Shown piece by piece: positions 23,501-38,600 of a stretch of DNA of 64,000 bases. The notes beneath the pieces were generated by a model that saw only the letters and a list, made by a program, of their open reading frames with translations, made no database searches and was not told the DNA's origin. Made by a program: the position numbers and the translations under genes. This DNA comes from Sebastes aleutianus. Taxonomy: Eukaryota; Chordata; Actinopteri; Perciformes; Sebastidae. Position 1 is the first letter of the stretch. Each line of letters starts with the position of its first letter. The DNA lies in the NCBI GenBank assembly GCA_916700875.1, contig CAKAKS010000034.1, positions 10,574,695-10,638,694 of the forward strand, read 5' to 3'.

Positions 23501-26500
23501 GGTCGGATGTATGAACGTTTCTCTGTGTGAACCAAGGACACGGGGGGAAATGGGCTCTGTGGGAGGACGTATTGAGGCAGGCTTACCTAAAAATCATGTT
23601 CTTTGAATCAGCATGACACTTCTATTGTCCACGAGCCACGCAGGGCTATGCAAAACGCCTCCCCCTGCTATGTTGAATTTCATTTTTCTGTCCTTCCTCT
23701 CCTTTCGCTCGGAGGATTTTTGAAGTGTTTGTGTGTATAGCTTTCTCTAAATCAGTCTTCCAGTATTTTTTTTTGCTTTGAAGGTATTTGTGCAGGGAAA
23801 AGGTGGAGGTGAGAGGAGAAATATGCACAGGACAGAAAGCATTTGTGTCAGCGCTAGCTAATGGAAATGGAGAAGAGCACAGAAGTCAGTGTCAAACAAT
23901 CTAATTTAATTTTGGTAAACAAGCCGTAATGCTGAACTAACTGCATTTTTTTAGCTGCAGGAGCCTCCGTCGGGGTTCTGATGTTAGCCGCCCACACTCG
24001 AAACAACGCTTGATATGACCCTCCAATTCTTTATCCACACGCAAAGCATTACAGCAGAACAGTCTTGGATGGATTTCCCATCATGCACAATCTGTTTTAA
24101 GATTTTTAGGAGACATAATGAAACCAATCGCCTCCGTTCCCCTCGCGCAGCTACCGATGAGATATGCCCACACCCGGCCATTTGAACATGACAAAAGACC
24201 GAATTTTCTACCCTGCAGGGTGTGAAATTAATGAATGTGAGAAATAAACAGCAGACTGCAGATTAGAAGAAAAGAACAGGACTCTTCATTTCCCACCACT
24301 TCCACCTCTGTTGTCTTTTTACATTTATCCTCAATAGATCTTATTTATTGAGAACAAAATGAGCAAACATATTTGAGGAACTTTCGGTAAGCCTCTGGCT
24401 ATTTTCCTCTCTAAAGTCAGTGCACAGGTCTCTCTCATGTCTTTCTCTCTCTCTGTGTGCAATCGCCTGCGTGTGTTTGTAGAACAAGCGAGAAAAATCG
24501 ACACACCTTTGCAGCGGAGTGTAGCGTATTGACTCGTACCTGTAGCTCTGATTATCAGCCAGCTTGTGTACTGCAGTGGCTGATGGGAGGCTGATGAACC
24601 CAACGCAGGAGCTGACATTTTCCTGCCCTGTGGCTGAAGAAGGAGAGGAAGAGAAGGGGGGGGGAGGGGAGGATGCAGGTGTCCGTTCAGGTCTAATGGG
24701 CCATCCATTCAGTCGTTTAATTGAGTGTCTTTTATCTGCCTCCGGTGACCTCTTTTATTCTCCATTTCTCCCTCTTCGTTTTCTTCGCTCGTCTATTGTT
24801 TTCGTGCCCCACCCCTCCTCCCTTCCTCCCTCTCAAACTCTCCTCTTTTTTGGTCGTCTGACAGCAGACTCTCTGCACCATCTGCGTGTGTCCTGCAGCT
24901 TACTCTGACTTTAGACATCATGGCCATCACCTGTTGTTTTCTAACCCCATCTGACGGGCTGCACTTTCAGCATCAAATCAATATGCAAAATCCCCCAAAA
25001 AATTTCCATTTTCTCATTCCTTTTTCCCCCTTTGTCCTCCGCTGTCCTTCTCTCCGTGTCGTCTTTGTCTCCCTTTGGCTCTCGGCTTGTCTGCTGGTCC
25101 TTCCCCTCCACTTTGTTCTCTCTCCTACTATCATCAGGCCTTGTTCCCCTCGTCCCCTGGTCTCAGTGTCCTTGCACACAAAAGGCACGAATCCTCATAT
25201 GACACACACATACCGAACCTCTTTTTCCTTTTGTACCTTTTGAATTTCAAAGCAAAGAATACCTTTTTTCAGTTCTCATTGCACTCCCCTCCGATCCTGG
25301 AATAGAACGCCGTGCTGTCGCTTTCATCACCACGACTTACTTTATATATACTCATTTGTCTCAAGGCTTAAAACCAGCCCTTCTAATGCCTCCTCTATAG
25401 TCGCCATATTCTTTTCATGACAGAAATGGCTTTGATGAGGCAATATAGATACCATATGGATTTACTGCGGTGAAGGAACTCTAGTTTGAATGCACTGCAA
25501 ACCAGCTACCAATGACTCTCTGCATGATTGTAATATGTCTGTGTAAGAACATTATCGCCCGACATACTGTATATATTTATATTTTTCTTCGTGGCCTATT
25601 AAAGTCAGTTGCTTCTGTTACCTATCTGAAAATAATAACCTACCTTCTCGGCAAGTATCTCTAAATTCATGAAGATTAAAAATTATTCTAATCAGATTAC
25701 TGAAATCCTGTAAAACGTCTTACCCCCCCCCTCTCTCCCATCGCCCTACAAAAACTGTGAGCTGTGAGCATTAAAGAGCCGGCTCCTGAATTAATTCTTG
25801 ACCTTTTGGCTCCGATGGAGATAACATCTGCCCTTCTACAAGAACGGGAGTCTAATTTTACAGCCATTTTGTTCGAAAATGACAATGGATAGAGTGTAAT
25901 ACAGGGCCATTTTGATGAGCGGGAGAATTGGAATGAGGGCGGCGTAGGGAGCGAAGAGGGCGATGGAGTCTTGTCTCATTTGCTGTGACCTAATTGCAAC
26001 ATTATAAATTAAACTTCTTTTTAGCTCTAGTCCAAGGTCGGCTGCGTATCGTACATGCTAAATGCATGTTGTAATGAAAGTTTATCCTCCCTATATCGCA
26101 CTCTTTTCGGATGGTTCCATGTCAGAAATGGCACAATAGTGTGAGAGTCTTTTTTGGCGAGCGTGCCGAGAGACAGTTGGAAATCCCACTGCTTTACTTT
26201 CGGAGAGTTTGTTTTAAGACTCCAAGATTACTGGTAGTCAAGTTCTCATCTATATTTATTTTGGTGAGCGATACAGCTTGAGGGCTCGAGTGTTCAGGGA
26301 CGCGCGAGACACCCAGTCCATCCTGCCTTCTCAGCTGCGGTGCCATAAATGAATAATAATGCGTTTTTTTATCACAATGGGGAAAGTGATACAGCAAACC
26401 CAGAGACGCACACGCATAGTAGCAATGTTGGCGAGGCTGGACTCCTGCCTCTCTTAGCCTGCAGTGGATAATTAGCATCTCTCACACGTGCTTAGGCTTG

Positions 26501-26599
26501 ATTAAAACTCAGTTTACAGTGAGCAGCGCTGTGAGGTCGCCATCTGTCACCTGCCGAGGCCACCAGGAGACGTACTCTAGTCAGTGGGAACGGGGAAGG

Positions 26600-26631
<32 letters not shown>

Positions 26632-29600
26632 CCGTTTTGATAAAGGAGAGGAAAAGATGGGGCACGGAAGGAAAAATGGCAGAGACGGGTGAGGCATGAA
26701 GCATCAGGAAGCATTCTGTTCAATAACCGGTCCCACTCGCTCCCTATGGCCTGTTTATTAGAGCCAAATCACATATTTTTCTGTGTTGGCAGGAAAAAGA
26801 CTCCCGAATGCAGTTTTGGGATTTGTGTTATTTACTTGAACTTTATAACCTTGTGACGGCTGTTTTGGGAATACTCGTGTTTATACTTGGAAGTCAGATA
26901 TGAAGTGTGGGAGCTCGAAGGCTCATAAAACCCACAACTGTGTAAGTCACTGTATTTCTTCCCAAAATGCATGTGCATCCATCAAATAATAGGATTTATT
27001 TTCACTAAAACGCATTTTCATGCCACAGCTGCGATATTTAAAATTATATTTTGACACATTTCACCTTGCAGTAAAAATTGCAGTAGGACATATTGCGATT
27101 TCAGCCCTACTTGATAGCGATGTATATCACAATATAGCATGTTTTAATTGGTAATTCAGTAAATAAATATTCTAATAACCACATGGTAAAGCCCATTTTT
27201 GTATACTCCAATGTTAATTAAATTCTTGACGAATGAAAAGTACTATTTTCTAATTTAATTAGTGCAAAATGAACAGTTTCAAGTGAAATGATGGGGTCAA
27301 AAAAATGGATAAATGACTATTGACTATGTTTATGCATGCACACAAATACAGAGTAATCAGATTACAATAGTTAGATGTAACTACACTGGGGTATTCCTAT
27401 GAGTAATTCTTATCAATTCAGATATAGAAATTTGAATTAGTATTTGCTTGTTATTATCAATTTAGACAATGTTATTGTGTATCACGATATCTCGATATAT
27501 GATTTCATCACGATACGATTCCAATGAAGTACGATAAATTATCATATTGAATTATCATTCAACCCTGTGGTGTATATTTGTTATGATGATGACAAACTTT
27601 ATTGCCACATTTATTGAGTGCATTTACATACTGTGTGCTATTGTGGCAACCAGGATGACAGTTATATACTAATAGGTATGTTCGCCTGTGATTTGTATAA
27701 CTCTTGTTTCCATGGTAATACCCCTGAATATTTCATGTTATACCCAGGAATATTTGGGCAGGTGAGATGGATGCGTTCAAAAATCAAACAACAAACTCTT
27801 AGCTTTGGTATCTGTCAGATACAGACATGAACATAAAGACAATTGAAAACTCTTTGCTTGCAAAGAGCTCCAAACGCCTCGCCACCTTTTCTGCATGTCA
27901 TGTTACAGTCTGTCTGCTGCTCCGTGAGCTTCTGTTTATTTGTGCGTCGGAAGCTTTAATAGATATTTTTACTCTATGCAAGTAAGGTGCTCACAGTTTC
28001 CTTTACGTTGCGACTCTAGGTTTGGAAAATGGTTGGTAGTAACATAAAGTATGTGATTTGTACTGAATGAGCTCCTGCATGTTTCACCTCTGTATTTGCA
28101 TTTATCACAGTCCCTGTAACATCCAACATCATAGCACTACTATGAGAGGGCTCATACACTGAGAGGGTGCATCTCTTTGCAAATGAAATAAAGTATTGTC
28201 TGAAATTTGCATGTAAAATATTAATTAAAAATCAATAGTATTCATCAATTTGTGAGAATTGATACAGTATTACAAAACATAATATGGCGATACTCAATAT
28301 TTTCGACATTTTCTTACACCCCTAGATGGCTTTTGCTTGCCAAGTACTGTACTTGAGTATTGAAAAAAATTGAAGCCAAAAAAGACTCATTAATGTTGAT
28401 GAGTTCATCAACAGAAAATTATTTGGAGGTCGTACAAAAACAAGCTATTTTAAGACATCCTCTTGTGCATTAGGGAATTGTGATGGGCATATGTATTTTT
28501 TTAGACCAAACAATTAGTCAATCAATCGAAAGAATATTTGTCAGATAAAGCAACAATGAAACTCACTTGAAGTTGCAGCCCTAAATAGATTTATCTGTCC
28601 GTTGTAAAATATTGTTTGACGATTTTAATGAAATTCTTTTTGGACATGTAGAAAAAAAAAAAAGCTTCTCTTTTGTACTGACACTACAAAACCTCTCGCT
28701 GTTTCTATGTTTGTCTAAGTAGGTAAAACTCAAGTACGGTCCTCTAAATTGTGCAGCTTTCTATTCCAGCAAAACAGTTCATTTTAATAGAACACATCAT
28801 CACAGTAAACTACAGTTATGACCTTGTGTTCCTGTAAGCAGCTTTTTTAATCTGGGGAACAGGCTGTTAGTGTGTGTTTGATGATACTACACAACCACCA
28901 CAGCGTTTGACTCTAGCTGCACTCCTATGTTTCTTTAAGGAGCTCGTCTAATCTCGAGAGCAGCCGCATATTTTTGTGTGTGTGTGTGTGTGTGCGAGCG
29001 AGCCTTTGCACTTAGTGCTTATACGTCTTATTTTCACAGTGGTAAGTATTTCCTTTCAGCGGTGGAGAGGCTGGAAACCGCGAGCAGACAGAAGTCATTT
29101 GGGACTTCAGCAATTCAAGGCCTGTGGAAGTGTACTCACAGTTTGGCACAATTAGTACCGAAAGGGGGTCCCTGCTTGACAAATTAGCACACAAAATGTC
29201 AGCCGGTAGTTTCGCACATCCACAATGAGCTCTCGCAAATTAGCACATATTTTGAGGAGGGAGCTGGCACATTATATTGTGAATAGAGAGAGCCGGGCAA
29301 ATTAGCACATCTGTTGCCAACGCTCCAAATTAATACATGTTATATGATCACTGGTTTCCTACTTGGAGCCGGGTCAGGGACGAGGGTGGCGGCACACATG
29401 TCTAATTGAACACCGTGTGTGTGCTCATTACAGGAGATTGATGAAATTGACCTTTTGGCAATGGTAGAGCTAATTATTATTAGTGTAGCTGAGCTTATAG
29501 GTGTGTCTGAATGCCGCAGGCGTGGGCCTTAAATTCTCACATCAGTCACATTTTCTCTCCGAGACTCGCTTGTTTTCTTACCTGACGGGTGTGTTTAGGC

Positions 29601-32600
29601 TCAATCTGAGGGCTGCGTGATTGTGTGTGTTCACACGAGTATGCTCGAGTGTGTGAGTCAGCCTGAGGGGCTTAGCGTCGCGCAGTGGCAGGTGACAGTC
29701 CAGTCCAGTGTCAAGAGGCTTTAGGGTGACAGGAGTGATTCTATCCTGGAGAAAAAAACACACACAACAAGTCAGATAACAACAGCTAAACTGTTGTTCA
29801 CGTAAGCTGCTTTCTAGTGGTTTTCATGCTCAGTTTCCATAACTCTTAACAGGGTGATTGATTAAGTTATTGAGTGATTGCTGACTCAGCACATTCATTG
29901 ACCTTTTTATTATGCTTTTTTAACTGGTGGATCCTTTTTAACGTTTTTATAGCTTGCTCTATCATGCTATATAACACCTGAATTCTTCTAATACTAGTAT
30001 TTCACCCTATTGATTTTACTTTTATGTCTCTAATTGGATTTAAGCTAAAGTCTGGCTCCTGAATATGTTCACTAGACTCTAGCAAGATCTCCATCTTCTT
30101 AGAAAAGTGTACCTCTTTTATGCAAGTTTCTGCTTTCTTTATATTGCTCGTGCAAAACCAAGTTATTATATAGTCTGAGCCAAGGCCAGAGAAGATGTAG
30201 CTGGTCAAATAATACACCGTTATATATCGACTTTGCTACTAACGGTATTAAAGCAGCATTTATGTAATACATTGTCAGTCTTCAGCAAACAAATAATGTT
30301 AAAAGGATGACTTTTTATGAGACATAAGGTCATACAGCAGGACTTAATTTCCTTGAAAATAGCTCTCAGATGAGCTCTCTACAGATTACATTGATGCTGG
30401 TTTGTTTGTGTGATATCATAGCACCGGCGAGCATCCTGCACAGTTGATGTATCCCATGCCCCGGTCAGATTTCTGGGGGATTTTCAGCGTGAGAGAGAAT
30501 TGGCCCTTGTGCGGCGGAGGAAGGTCAGTCTACTGCAAGGGGATCTTCAGATTAATGGCCAGGGGCGGCGACTCTCCGCAGGCCTTCATGCATCATGTCC
30601 CATTCACCGCCAAACATGTCAGGGAGCGCTCCCATCGGGAATTTCGGGGGATATTTACGGAGCGTTTCCATCACTTTTGCCTCCTGCCTCTTGGCTCCGA
30701 GCACTGATGCTCACCGGCTGAGAGACGGAGGGAGACAGAACCAGGCCAGGGGTGTAGGGGTGTGGTGGGTTGAGGTCTTGGAGCCTAACTGAGCTACTTC
30801 ACGTTCATACCTGGGCCACTTGCCCTAGCGACAGGGTGGCTCGCCGGTTGCCATGGCACCCACCCTACAGCCCAGCACTATCCTGCAGCTGCGCTGCTGG
30901 TCATTAGTCACAGAGACAGGCCGTCTGCACTATCACAACGCCCTTCCTCCACCAATCAGCTGCCCAGATTCCAGAACTGCTGATGCCTCTCAGCCATAGC
31001 ATAGATGCACGAGTCGCCATGGCAACATATCTGACTACTATCTCTCAGTGTACAAAAGCATCCTTGAGTAGAGAGGGCTAATTGTGTTTTCATTCATGCT
31101 TTAGTAAGTAAGCCTTTTTCTGTTGGTAGTAAATGCACTCTCCCTGCTAGTATGGTCACAGAATTATGGGGTCCGTTTTAATCTTTGTTCAGAGCAGCAG
31201 TATTATGTTTTACCAAAAGGTAAGGTATGTTCATTTATATTGTTTGTGATGTATGAATGATTTCTATTTACAGGAAATCGTTTCAATTTGAATTAATTTC
31301 TTACAGAAATAAAGCCGGCGACAAAGTCACTTTATAATAATCAATCCAAAATGTGCTTGATTAACTGTGAACAAACATTAAAAGGGAGTCAAATTTACAT
31401 AGAGGAGACGCCTCCCCCCCCTCATGCTTTTCATTTCCACTTTCTACTCAGGCTCTCTCTCTCTCTCACATCCACACACACAGACACACACAGAGACACA
31501 CACACACACACAGACACACACAGACACTCAGATCAGCGGGCCTGTTTTCTCGTCAGGGTGATTATCCAGCTCATAACTCACTCAGAGCTTTCATTTGCAC
31601 TATAATTCACACCAGTCCCAATGATGGCGGCACTATAATTCACGTACACGCTGATTATCTCAGCTGTAACTCACACACCTGCAATCAGACGGACCACGAC
31701 GCCAAGTGCTCAGAGGAGGTCGGACAAGACAAGACCGAGTGTTGTTGGCAAGCTAAATATAGATCAAAAGCCAAAATCCAGGTTGGTTGGGAAGAAATCT
31801 TAATGTTAGATTCAGTTTAGGGCTGTCAATTGATTCAAATATTTAATCGCATGATTGTCTATGATTAATCGCACATTTTTTCATCTGTTCAAAATGTACC
31901 TTAAAGGGAGATTTGTCCAGTATTTAATACTCTTACCAACATGGGAGTGGACAAATATGCTTTCTTTATAAAAATGTATGTATATATTTATTATTGGAAA
32001 TCAATTAACAACACAAAACAGTGACAAATATTGTCCAGAAACTCTCACAGGTACTGCATTTAGCATGAAAAATATGCTTAAATTACAACATGGCAAACTG
32101 CAGCCCAACAGGCAACAACAGCTGGCAGTGTGCTGACTTAACCCCAAACTGCATGTGATTATCATAAAGTGGGCATGTCTGTAAAGGGGAGACTCGTAGG
32201 TACCCATAGAACCCATTTTCATTCACATATCTTGAGGTCAGAGGTCAAGCGACCTCTTTGAAAATGCCATGACAGTTTTTCCCCGACAAAATTTAGTGTA
32301 ACTTCGTAGTGTTATTGTGCGTTCTTCCCGACAAGCTGGCATGGCATGGTTAAAACTGAGCCAACTACCTCTGAAATTAGTACAGTTATTATCATGTTAA
32401 TGTTGACAGCCCTAATTCAGTTTAAACAATACTGAGGAAACATTCTTGTGTAGCATGCTACATTGAATCAAACAATAACCATTTCACTCTCTGTAATGTA
32501 ATGCTTGAAACCTCCATGGGAATACTAAACGTAACCCTTTGTGGACTTAATTTAATGCCCCTGCTCTCCGGTGTCCTCAAACGTATATGATTAGTTTTAA

Positions 32601-35600
32601 ACCAGCATGTCTGAGCCATACACAGCGTGCCAAAGAAATCCGATGAGCATAACTTAATATCCTTATGCTCATTTTCAAACTCGTTGAACAGGCCAGTAGA
32701 GCTCCGTCTGCTCCCTTGGGGCAATAGTGTAATAATTATCTATTAGGTCAGACTGACATGATTCCAATCATCTTTTAATGGTGATTCTCGGGTTTTCGCT
32801 CTTTTGCAGATTAATGTGCAATTTCAGTGAGATGGGATGCCATGAATAGCAGCATGTTCACATCACATTGCTGTATGGCAGCTCATTATTATCACTCAAT
32901 GACAGCGAAGCACAAAACATGTCCTAAAGTGCTTTTATAGGTTTACTCTCATCTTCCGCTGCGACATCCGTCTCTCCTTTCGTCTCCACGTCTTCAATTC
33001 TCTACTGGACTATATATAAAAGAAATTGCTATAACATAAAATAAAGAAGCCCAACATATGGGTGTGTCATGACAGTGATAAAGCTCAAGTTAATGACATC
33101 TCCTTTACCCCTCCCGCACCCCTTTTCTATAACTCCGGCCAGTCGCTATTTATAGCTGCTGTGTCTGTTACTGTACAGCTCTCACTCTTTTAATAAATGC
33201 GTCACTCTGTCTTTTTCTCTTTCAGTCTCACTCTTCCCTGTCTCTCTGTAATAGAATCGATAAACAGGCTTTAAACTTTTTTCAGTTTGGATTTCGTCAA
33301 ACCGACTCTCTGTCCTCCGAGAGGATGCGAGCCGTGGATGGACTGTTGAACTCTGCTCTTGACTTTTTCTCAGTTTTTCTCAGAGCTGCTCTCACAACCC
33401 GCCTTTCATCTTTTCCCCCCGTCATCCATTCTCTTTTAAGTTTGATTTCTGTAAAGCTTTCTCAGGATTTAGCCCGTCCTCTAAGGTGTACCAGCTTTCG
33501 TAACGTGGGGTTTGCCCCTTTTTTTTGTTATGTTTATTTAGAAAGTTGAAAGTAGTTGCTCGAGTCTACAGCTGTTTCAGCTGTTTGACATAGAAATATT
33601 CTCTTTGAAACTGTAATATGGGACATATACTCCGTCATAATGCACCGCCTACAACATGGCTCCACCTCCTTCTCATGATGGATGTGTGAAAATACTGTGA
33701 TCGTTCTTACTGACACCATTTACACCTGAAATAAAGTATGCCTTTGCATTAAGATTAGATGGATCGAATAAAAAAATGATATATTTTGTAGGCGTCACCC
33801 GATTAAAATATGAAATCGCGATAAATAGCATGATTGTCCATAGTTAATCGCGATGAATCCTAAATTAATCGCACATTTTTCTGTTCAAAATGTACCTTAA
33901 ATGGAGATTTGTCAAGTATTTAATACTCTTATCAACATGGGAGTGGACAAACATACTTGCTTTATGCAAATGTGTGTATATATTTAGTATTAGATATCAA
34001 TTAAAAATACATAACAATGACAGATATTGTCCAGAAACCCTCACAGGTACTGCATTTAGCATAAAAAATATGCTCAAATCATTACATGGCAAACTGCAGC
34101 CCAACAGGCAACAACAGCTGTCAGTGTGTCAGTGTGCTGACTTGACTATGACTTGCCCCAAACTGGATGTGGTTATCGTAAAGTGGGCATGTCTGTAAAG
34201 GGGAGACCCGTGGGTACCCATAGAACCCATTTTAATTCATATATCTTGAGGTCAGAGGTCAAGGGACCCCTTTGAAAATGGCTATGCCAGTTTTTCCTCG
34301 CCAAAATTTGGCGTAAGTTCAGAGCGTTATTTAACCTCCTACGCGACAAGCTAGTATGACATGGTTGGTACCAATGGATTCTTTAGGTTTTCTTATCTAG
34401 AAACTGAGCCTGCTACAACCTAAAAATCGTGTTAAAGAAATTAGTGGCGTCTAAATGAATTTGCATTAAGGCCTTATTATAGCGTTAACTTTGACAGCCC
34501 TAATATTTAGAGCATGTACATTTGATCGTTGTTCATGTACATCGGGGTCAAATTGACTGACATGCATTTTTTTGTGATTGCCAAATGCATGCAGGTAAAT
34601 TATGTCTTGACACAATCTTGAATTGAGACACATTACTCTGGTGTTCAAACATTGCCTTCCTCTGTTTAGGATTCTGAACCACATTGGCGGACCATCTGGA
34701 GCTTTAATCGTCTTTGTTCAGCTCAAAATAATTGACAAGTCTGAAGGGAGCTGTTTTAAGTTGACAACACCTTACTTGGTAATTATATTGTCTGGCTCGT
34801 GCGGCGTGCCGAAACAGCGTGTATTGTTTATTTTTATGTCGAGGCTTTTACTTTGACAATTAATGAGCATCGCGAGGTGTGATTCGCACATATATCCAAA
34901 AGGTAACAAGATTTCTCGGGTGGGCACAGCGTGAAACTCCCATCGGGATGCTCCTCCATTAACAATCAACCATAGTAATAGTCAAATGTGATGCAGAGAT
35001 AATCATTTGAACTTCTGAGTCGATTTGTTTTTAATGGGTGTAATTAAGCTTCCTGATGTTTTCTGATTTGATTTGCCTCCTCCTTCTCTACGTCTGTCTT
35101 TTCTCTTCTTGCCCCACTTTAAATATCTGTCTGATTCCTCCCTTGGCTTTTTTCCTTTCCTCTACCTTTTTGCCTTTTTGCCCTCATTTCTCTGCTCCCT
35201 GCGCTCTCGTGTCTGTCTTCGCTCTCCTCTCGTTTGAGAATCGCTGAAATCAATGGGACAAAGTGGAAGAGTGAACCTTTCTGTCAAGGCTGAGTGAGGG
35301 AGTTAAAGAAGGGCACTCACCCCTGAACTCACCTCCCAATGTAACTAATTGCCTATAATTACGCCGACAACTGCCACAGAATGCAAATCAGCTGAGAATC
35401 CAAATCGGCACTGTAAATCAGTTTCATGACGGCGTCTGGCTGAGCCGTGTAAAGCATTGAACACAATAGCATCAGTGTTAAAAATGATAGCGCCGCTTGA
35501 GCTGTAATTGCCCGCATCATATCGACCATTTACTTGAATGACAGTGTTAAGGAATCTGATGAGGAAATGGATACTCAGATGTCTTGTTTTTTTGTTTTTT

Positions 35601-38600
35601 TCTTGACCCACAGGAGGAATATTTGAGTCCATTGAGAGCGGCCCTTCGGGAGCAGAGGAACTAGCCTTTAAATTTGCCTTGAACACAATCAACAGGAACC
35701 GCACCTTGCTCCCCAACACCACGCTGACCTATGACATCCAGAGAATAAACATCTTCGACAGCTTTGAGGCCTCCAGGAAAGGTGAGTCAGGAGATATTTA
35801 GCAGAACCTCACCATGAGTGCTTGTTACTTTTCTATGGAATTGTTTTTCATTGTCTAGATCTGTTTAGTTGCAGTTATATGTCAGAAATGAAGAAATAAA
35901 TGGTTTCTCATATGGCTCCCATGCATTTAAGAAAGGTATTCTTAACAGTGATAAAGTAATGAAAATGACAACACTTGACATGAAAGAGTTTAAACATTTA
36001 GTACGAGGAACAAAGTTTGTTTCTGCAAATCCACTTGAAATGTTTGCTGATGACTGTTTGGTGTAACAGCTCACAGATTAGGTGGATTGAACATTAACTA
36101 TCAAAGACTGGAGTCAAACACAGAAAATCCATTTAGACAATCATTAGCTGGGATCACACTCTATTTACTCTACAGTGCACTGTATTTACTGTCCATTATT
36201 GTATTATTTGAATGTGAAATGTATGCACTATACTGGAATAGTAGTCTGACGCCATCTTAACACTAATACAGTCTGAACTGTCTAAATGGCCACAACGGCT
36301 TGACGTTAAATTGATAAAATAGGCTTCTACATTTACATTTGATAGTTTTAAAACCTGCATTTTTATATAATTTTTTTCCTCGCTAGCAGTTTTCTTCTTC
36401 TCTGCCTTTGCTGGCACAGTGCTGCATTTGTTGGCACATCACAGCCACCAGTAGATAAGTGGAATTGTATAAAAACATTGGCAGAAATGTGTTTCGCACC
36501 ACCCATTATGCTCGTGTGCGTGCATACATGTCCCCCCTCCCCATCAGCTGGGTTGTGACCATTATGAAGCGCCTGTTCTGGGTACTTATTGTTTGTTTGG
36601 GGTGACATATGTGGGCAAAAATTGAACACCAAAAACGTTTAGAAACAGTGGAATTTAAAAACCCAACAGAAGCATTAAAGCTAGGGATGGTAATGTTCTT
36701 CAAAATCATTCTTTTGTTATATTTGTTGAAATTCTCTTTTAATCCCGGCAGCAATCAATAAATCCAATGCTTACTAATGGACTTATGGCATATGAGATGT
36801 GTATCTCTCCATCAGCTAAATTGATTTATGTAAACAGAAATGACCACTAAGAGTTCATTTGTCCATTTGTACATGGTAAAGTTTATCTGTAGTTAGGGAT
36901 TTATCCTATAATGATTATTACTATCAATGTGTACTCTATTTATTATTATTTATTTTATCTTAATTTATTTTTTTAATCTGCTTTTCTTTTCTTTTCTTTC
37001 TTTTAAAAAAAATGTTTTAACTTTGTTTTTTGTTCTTTATCCTTTTTGCATCCGTAATGGGGGAGGGTTGGGTGGTGGTGGGAGGGGGCTTTGGGGGAAA
37101 AAATACCAAAATATGTAGGGAAAATCATTTATATTTGTGCTCTATTTGTATGTCTCTGTACACCTGATGTTACTCCCAATAAATTATTACGAAAAAAAAA
37201 AAAAAATCAAATACTCAAACAAAAAAAAAGATGAAATCTGATATTTGTGGCTCTCACAGGACTGTAATAAACCCGTCCAATTATTTAATTCGGTTCGAAT
37301 GCTGTTGCTAGTTTCTCAACATTACCAACTCTAACTTTAAGCTAACTTGTTGCTTCTTCTGCTTGTCACCCTACCAGCATGTGATCAACTTTCCCTCGGG
37401 GTGGCGGCCATTTTTGGCCCCTCACACAGCTCGTCGGCCAACGCAGTCCAATCCATCTGCAATGCGTTGGGAGTGCCCCACGTCCAGACCAAGTGGAAGC
37501 ACCAGGTGTCGGACAACCGGGACTCGTACTATGTCAGCCTGTACCCCGACTTCTCGTCCCTCAGCAGAGCCATCCTCGACCTGGTGCACTTCTTCAAGTG
37601 GAGGACGGTCACTGTGGTGTACGACGACAGCACAGGTACAGGTACAGTCGGTGTCTGTCTTCCATCTTCCAGTGGTGCTCCTGTTATGTGACAGTGTCTA
37701 AAACCTGCAGCCTTTTACACCTTAAAATGTCCAGAAAAACAAGAGGTACCAGGTGGACGACAAAAAGCAGCACTGCTGCTCAGAGTTCAGTGAGTGCTTT
37801 GTAACCTGTCAAGTTAATTCAGAAATCAATAGCTTACTGTTCTCCCTCAGTCCTGCAGGTGCTGCCCATGTCAGTCTTCCAGGAGAGTGAGCAGCAGCAT
37901 GGAAAAAAAAGAGAACCGCATTACCCAGAATGACCCGGTGTCTCTTCAGATTAATGCAATGCAGAATTGTAGTATGTAGGGCTGTGACAACAGACGTTAA
38001 TAACACGCAGAGACACTTGGTCTCTGAGGGCGGCTATCAAATGTGTCTGGGAGCCATTCCGTCTATCGTGTGACTTTGTGGAGTGGCTCATAATATGCGT
38101 TTTAAAAGACCAGTCGTATTTTAGCTGGAGTGCGGCGATATTTTTATGAGGTAAAGTGTAATCGCTCCAGAGAAGATAACAATATTCAAATGCTCAGTCG
38201 CAATTTATGAGCTATTTGGCGTGACGTGGTTGACAGCTTAATGTAGGTAAATTAGACAGAGTTGAGAGGAGGTTTAAATTTTCGACAGGTTGCATAATGA
38301 ATTCACTCCCTACTCTGAGCAAATGAATATTGTCTCGTAGTTGACATCCTAAATTGTGCCGCTAAATAGAAATTTAAACCATTTTCGGTTCCTTTTAACA
38401 ACGTGATAGTTTTTCTTCCTCCATCATCTCTACTTTCACTTTTGCATAGCGCCCGTACCCTAACCACGGACTATATCCCTATGACTCGTCCCACTTGCCA
38501 CATTATTCTGACTCATCTCCTTGACCTCTCTTCACTTCCTGCCTCGGAGCTCAGTACGTTAACACCCTCGTTCTCCGGCAAACTGCCCCAGCGAGATGCC

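Larger units (their letters stand above)
15183..35613. other. grik2: grik2 intron 1 (20.4 kb)
   Basis: A large first intron, typical of glutamate receptor genes, carrying most of the mobile elements listed below (18084, 18395, 20853, 22160, 27045, 31818, 33789). Repeat-poor stretches with homeodomain-like ATTA and TAATTA motifs occur near 25700-26060, 29150-29345, 30440-30720 and 35270-35600 and are candidate regulatory DNA. No embedded gene was recognised; open frames are short and without domains. Confidence 0.85.

Noticed and set aside
33225..33560. A QFGFRQT-like reading near 33280 that recalls reverse transcriptase
   Set aside because: The match is only a few residues, no other RT motif follows, and the frame is not supported by flanking LINE sequence.
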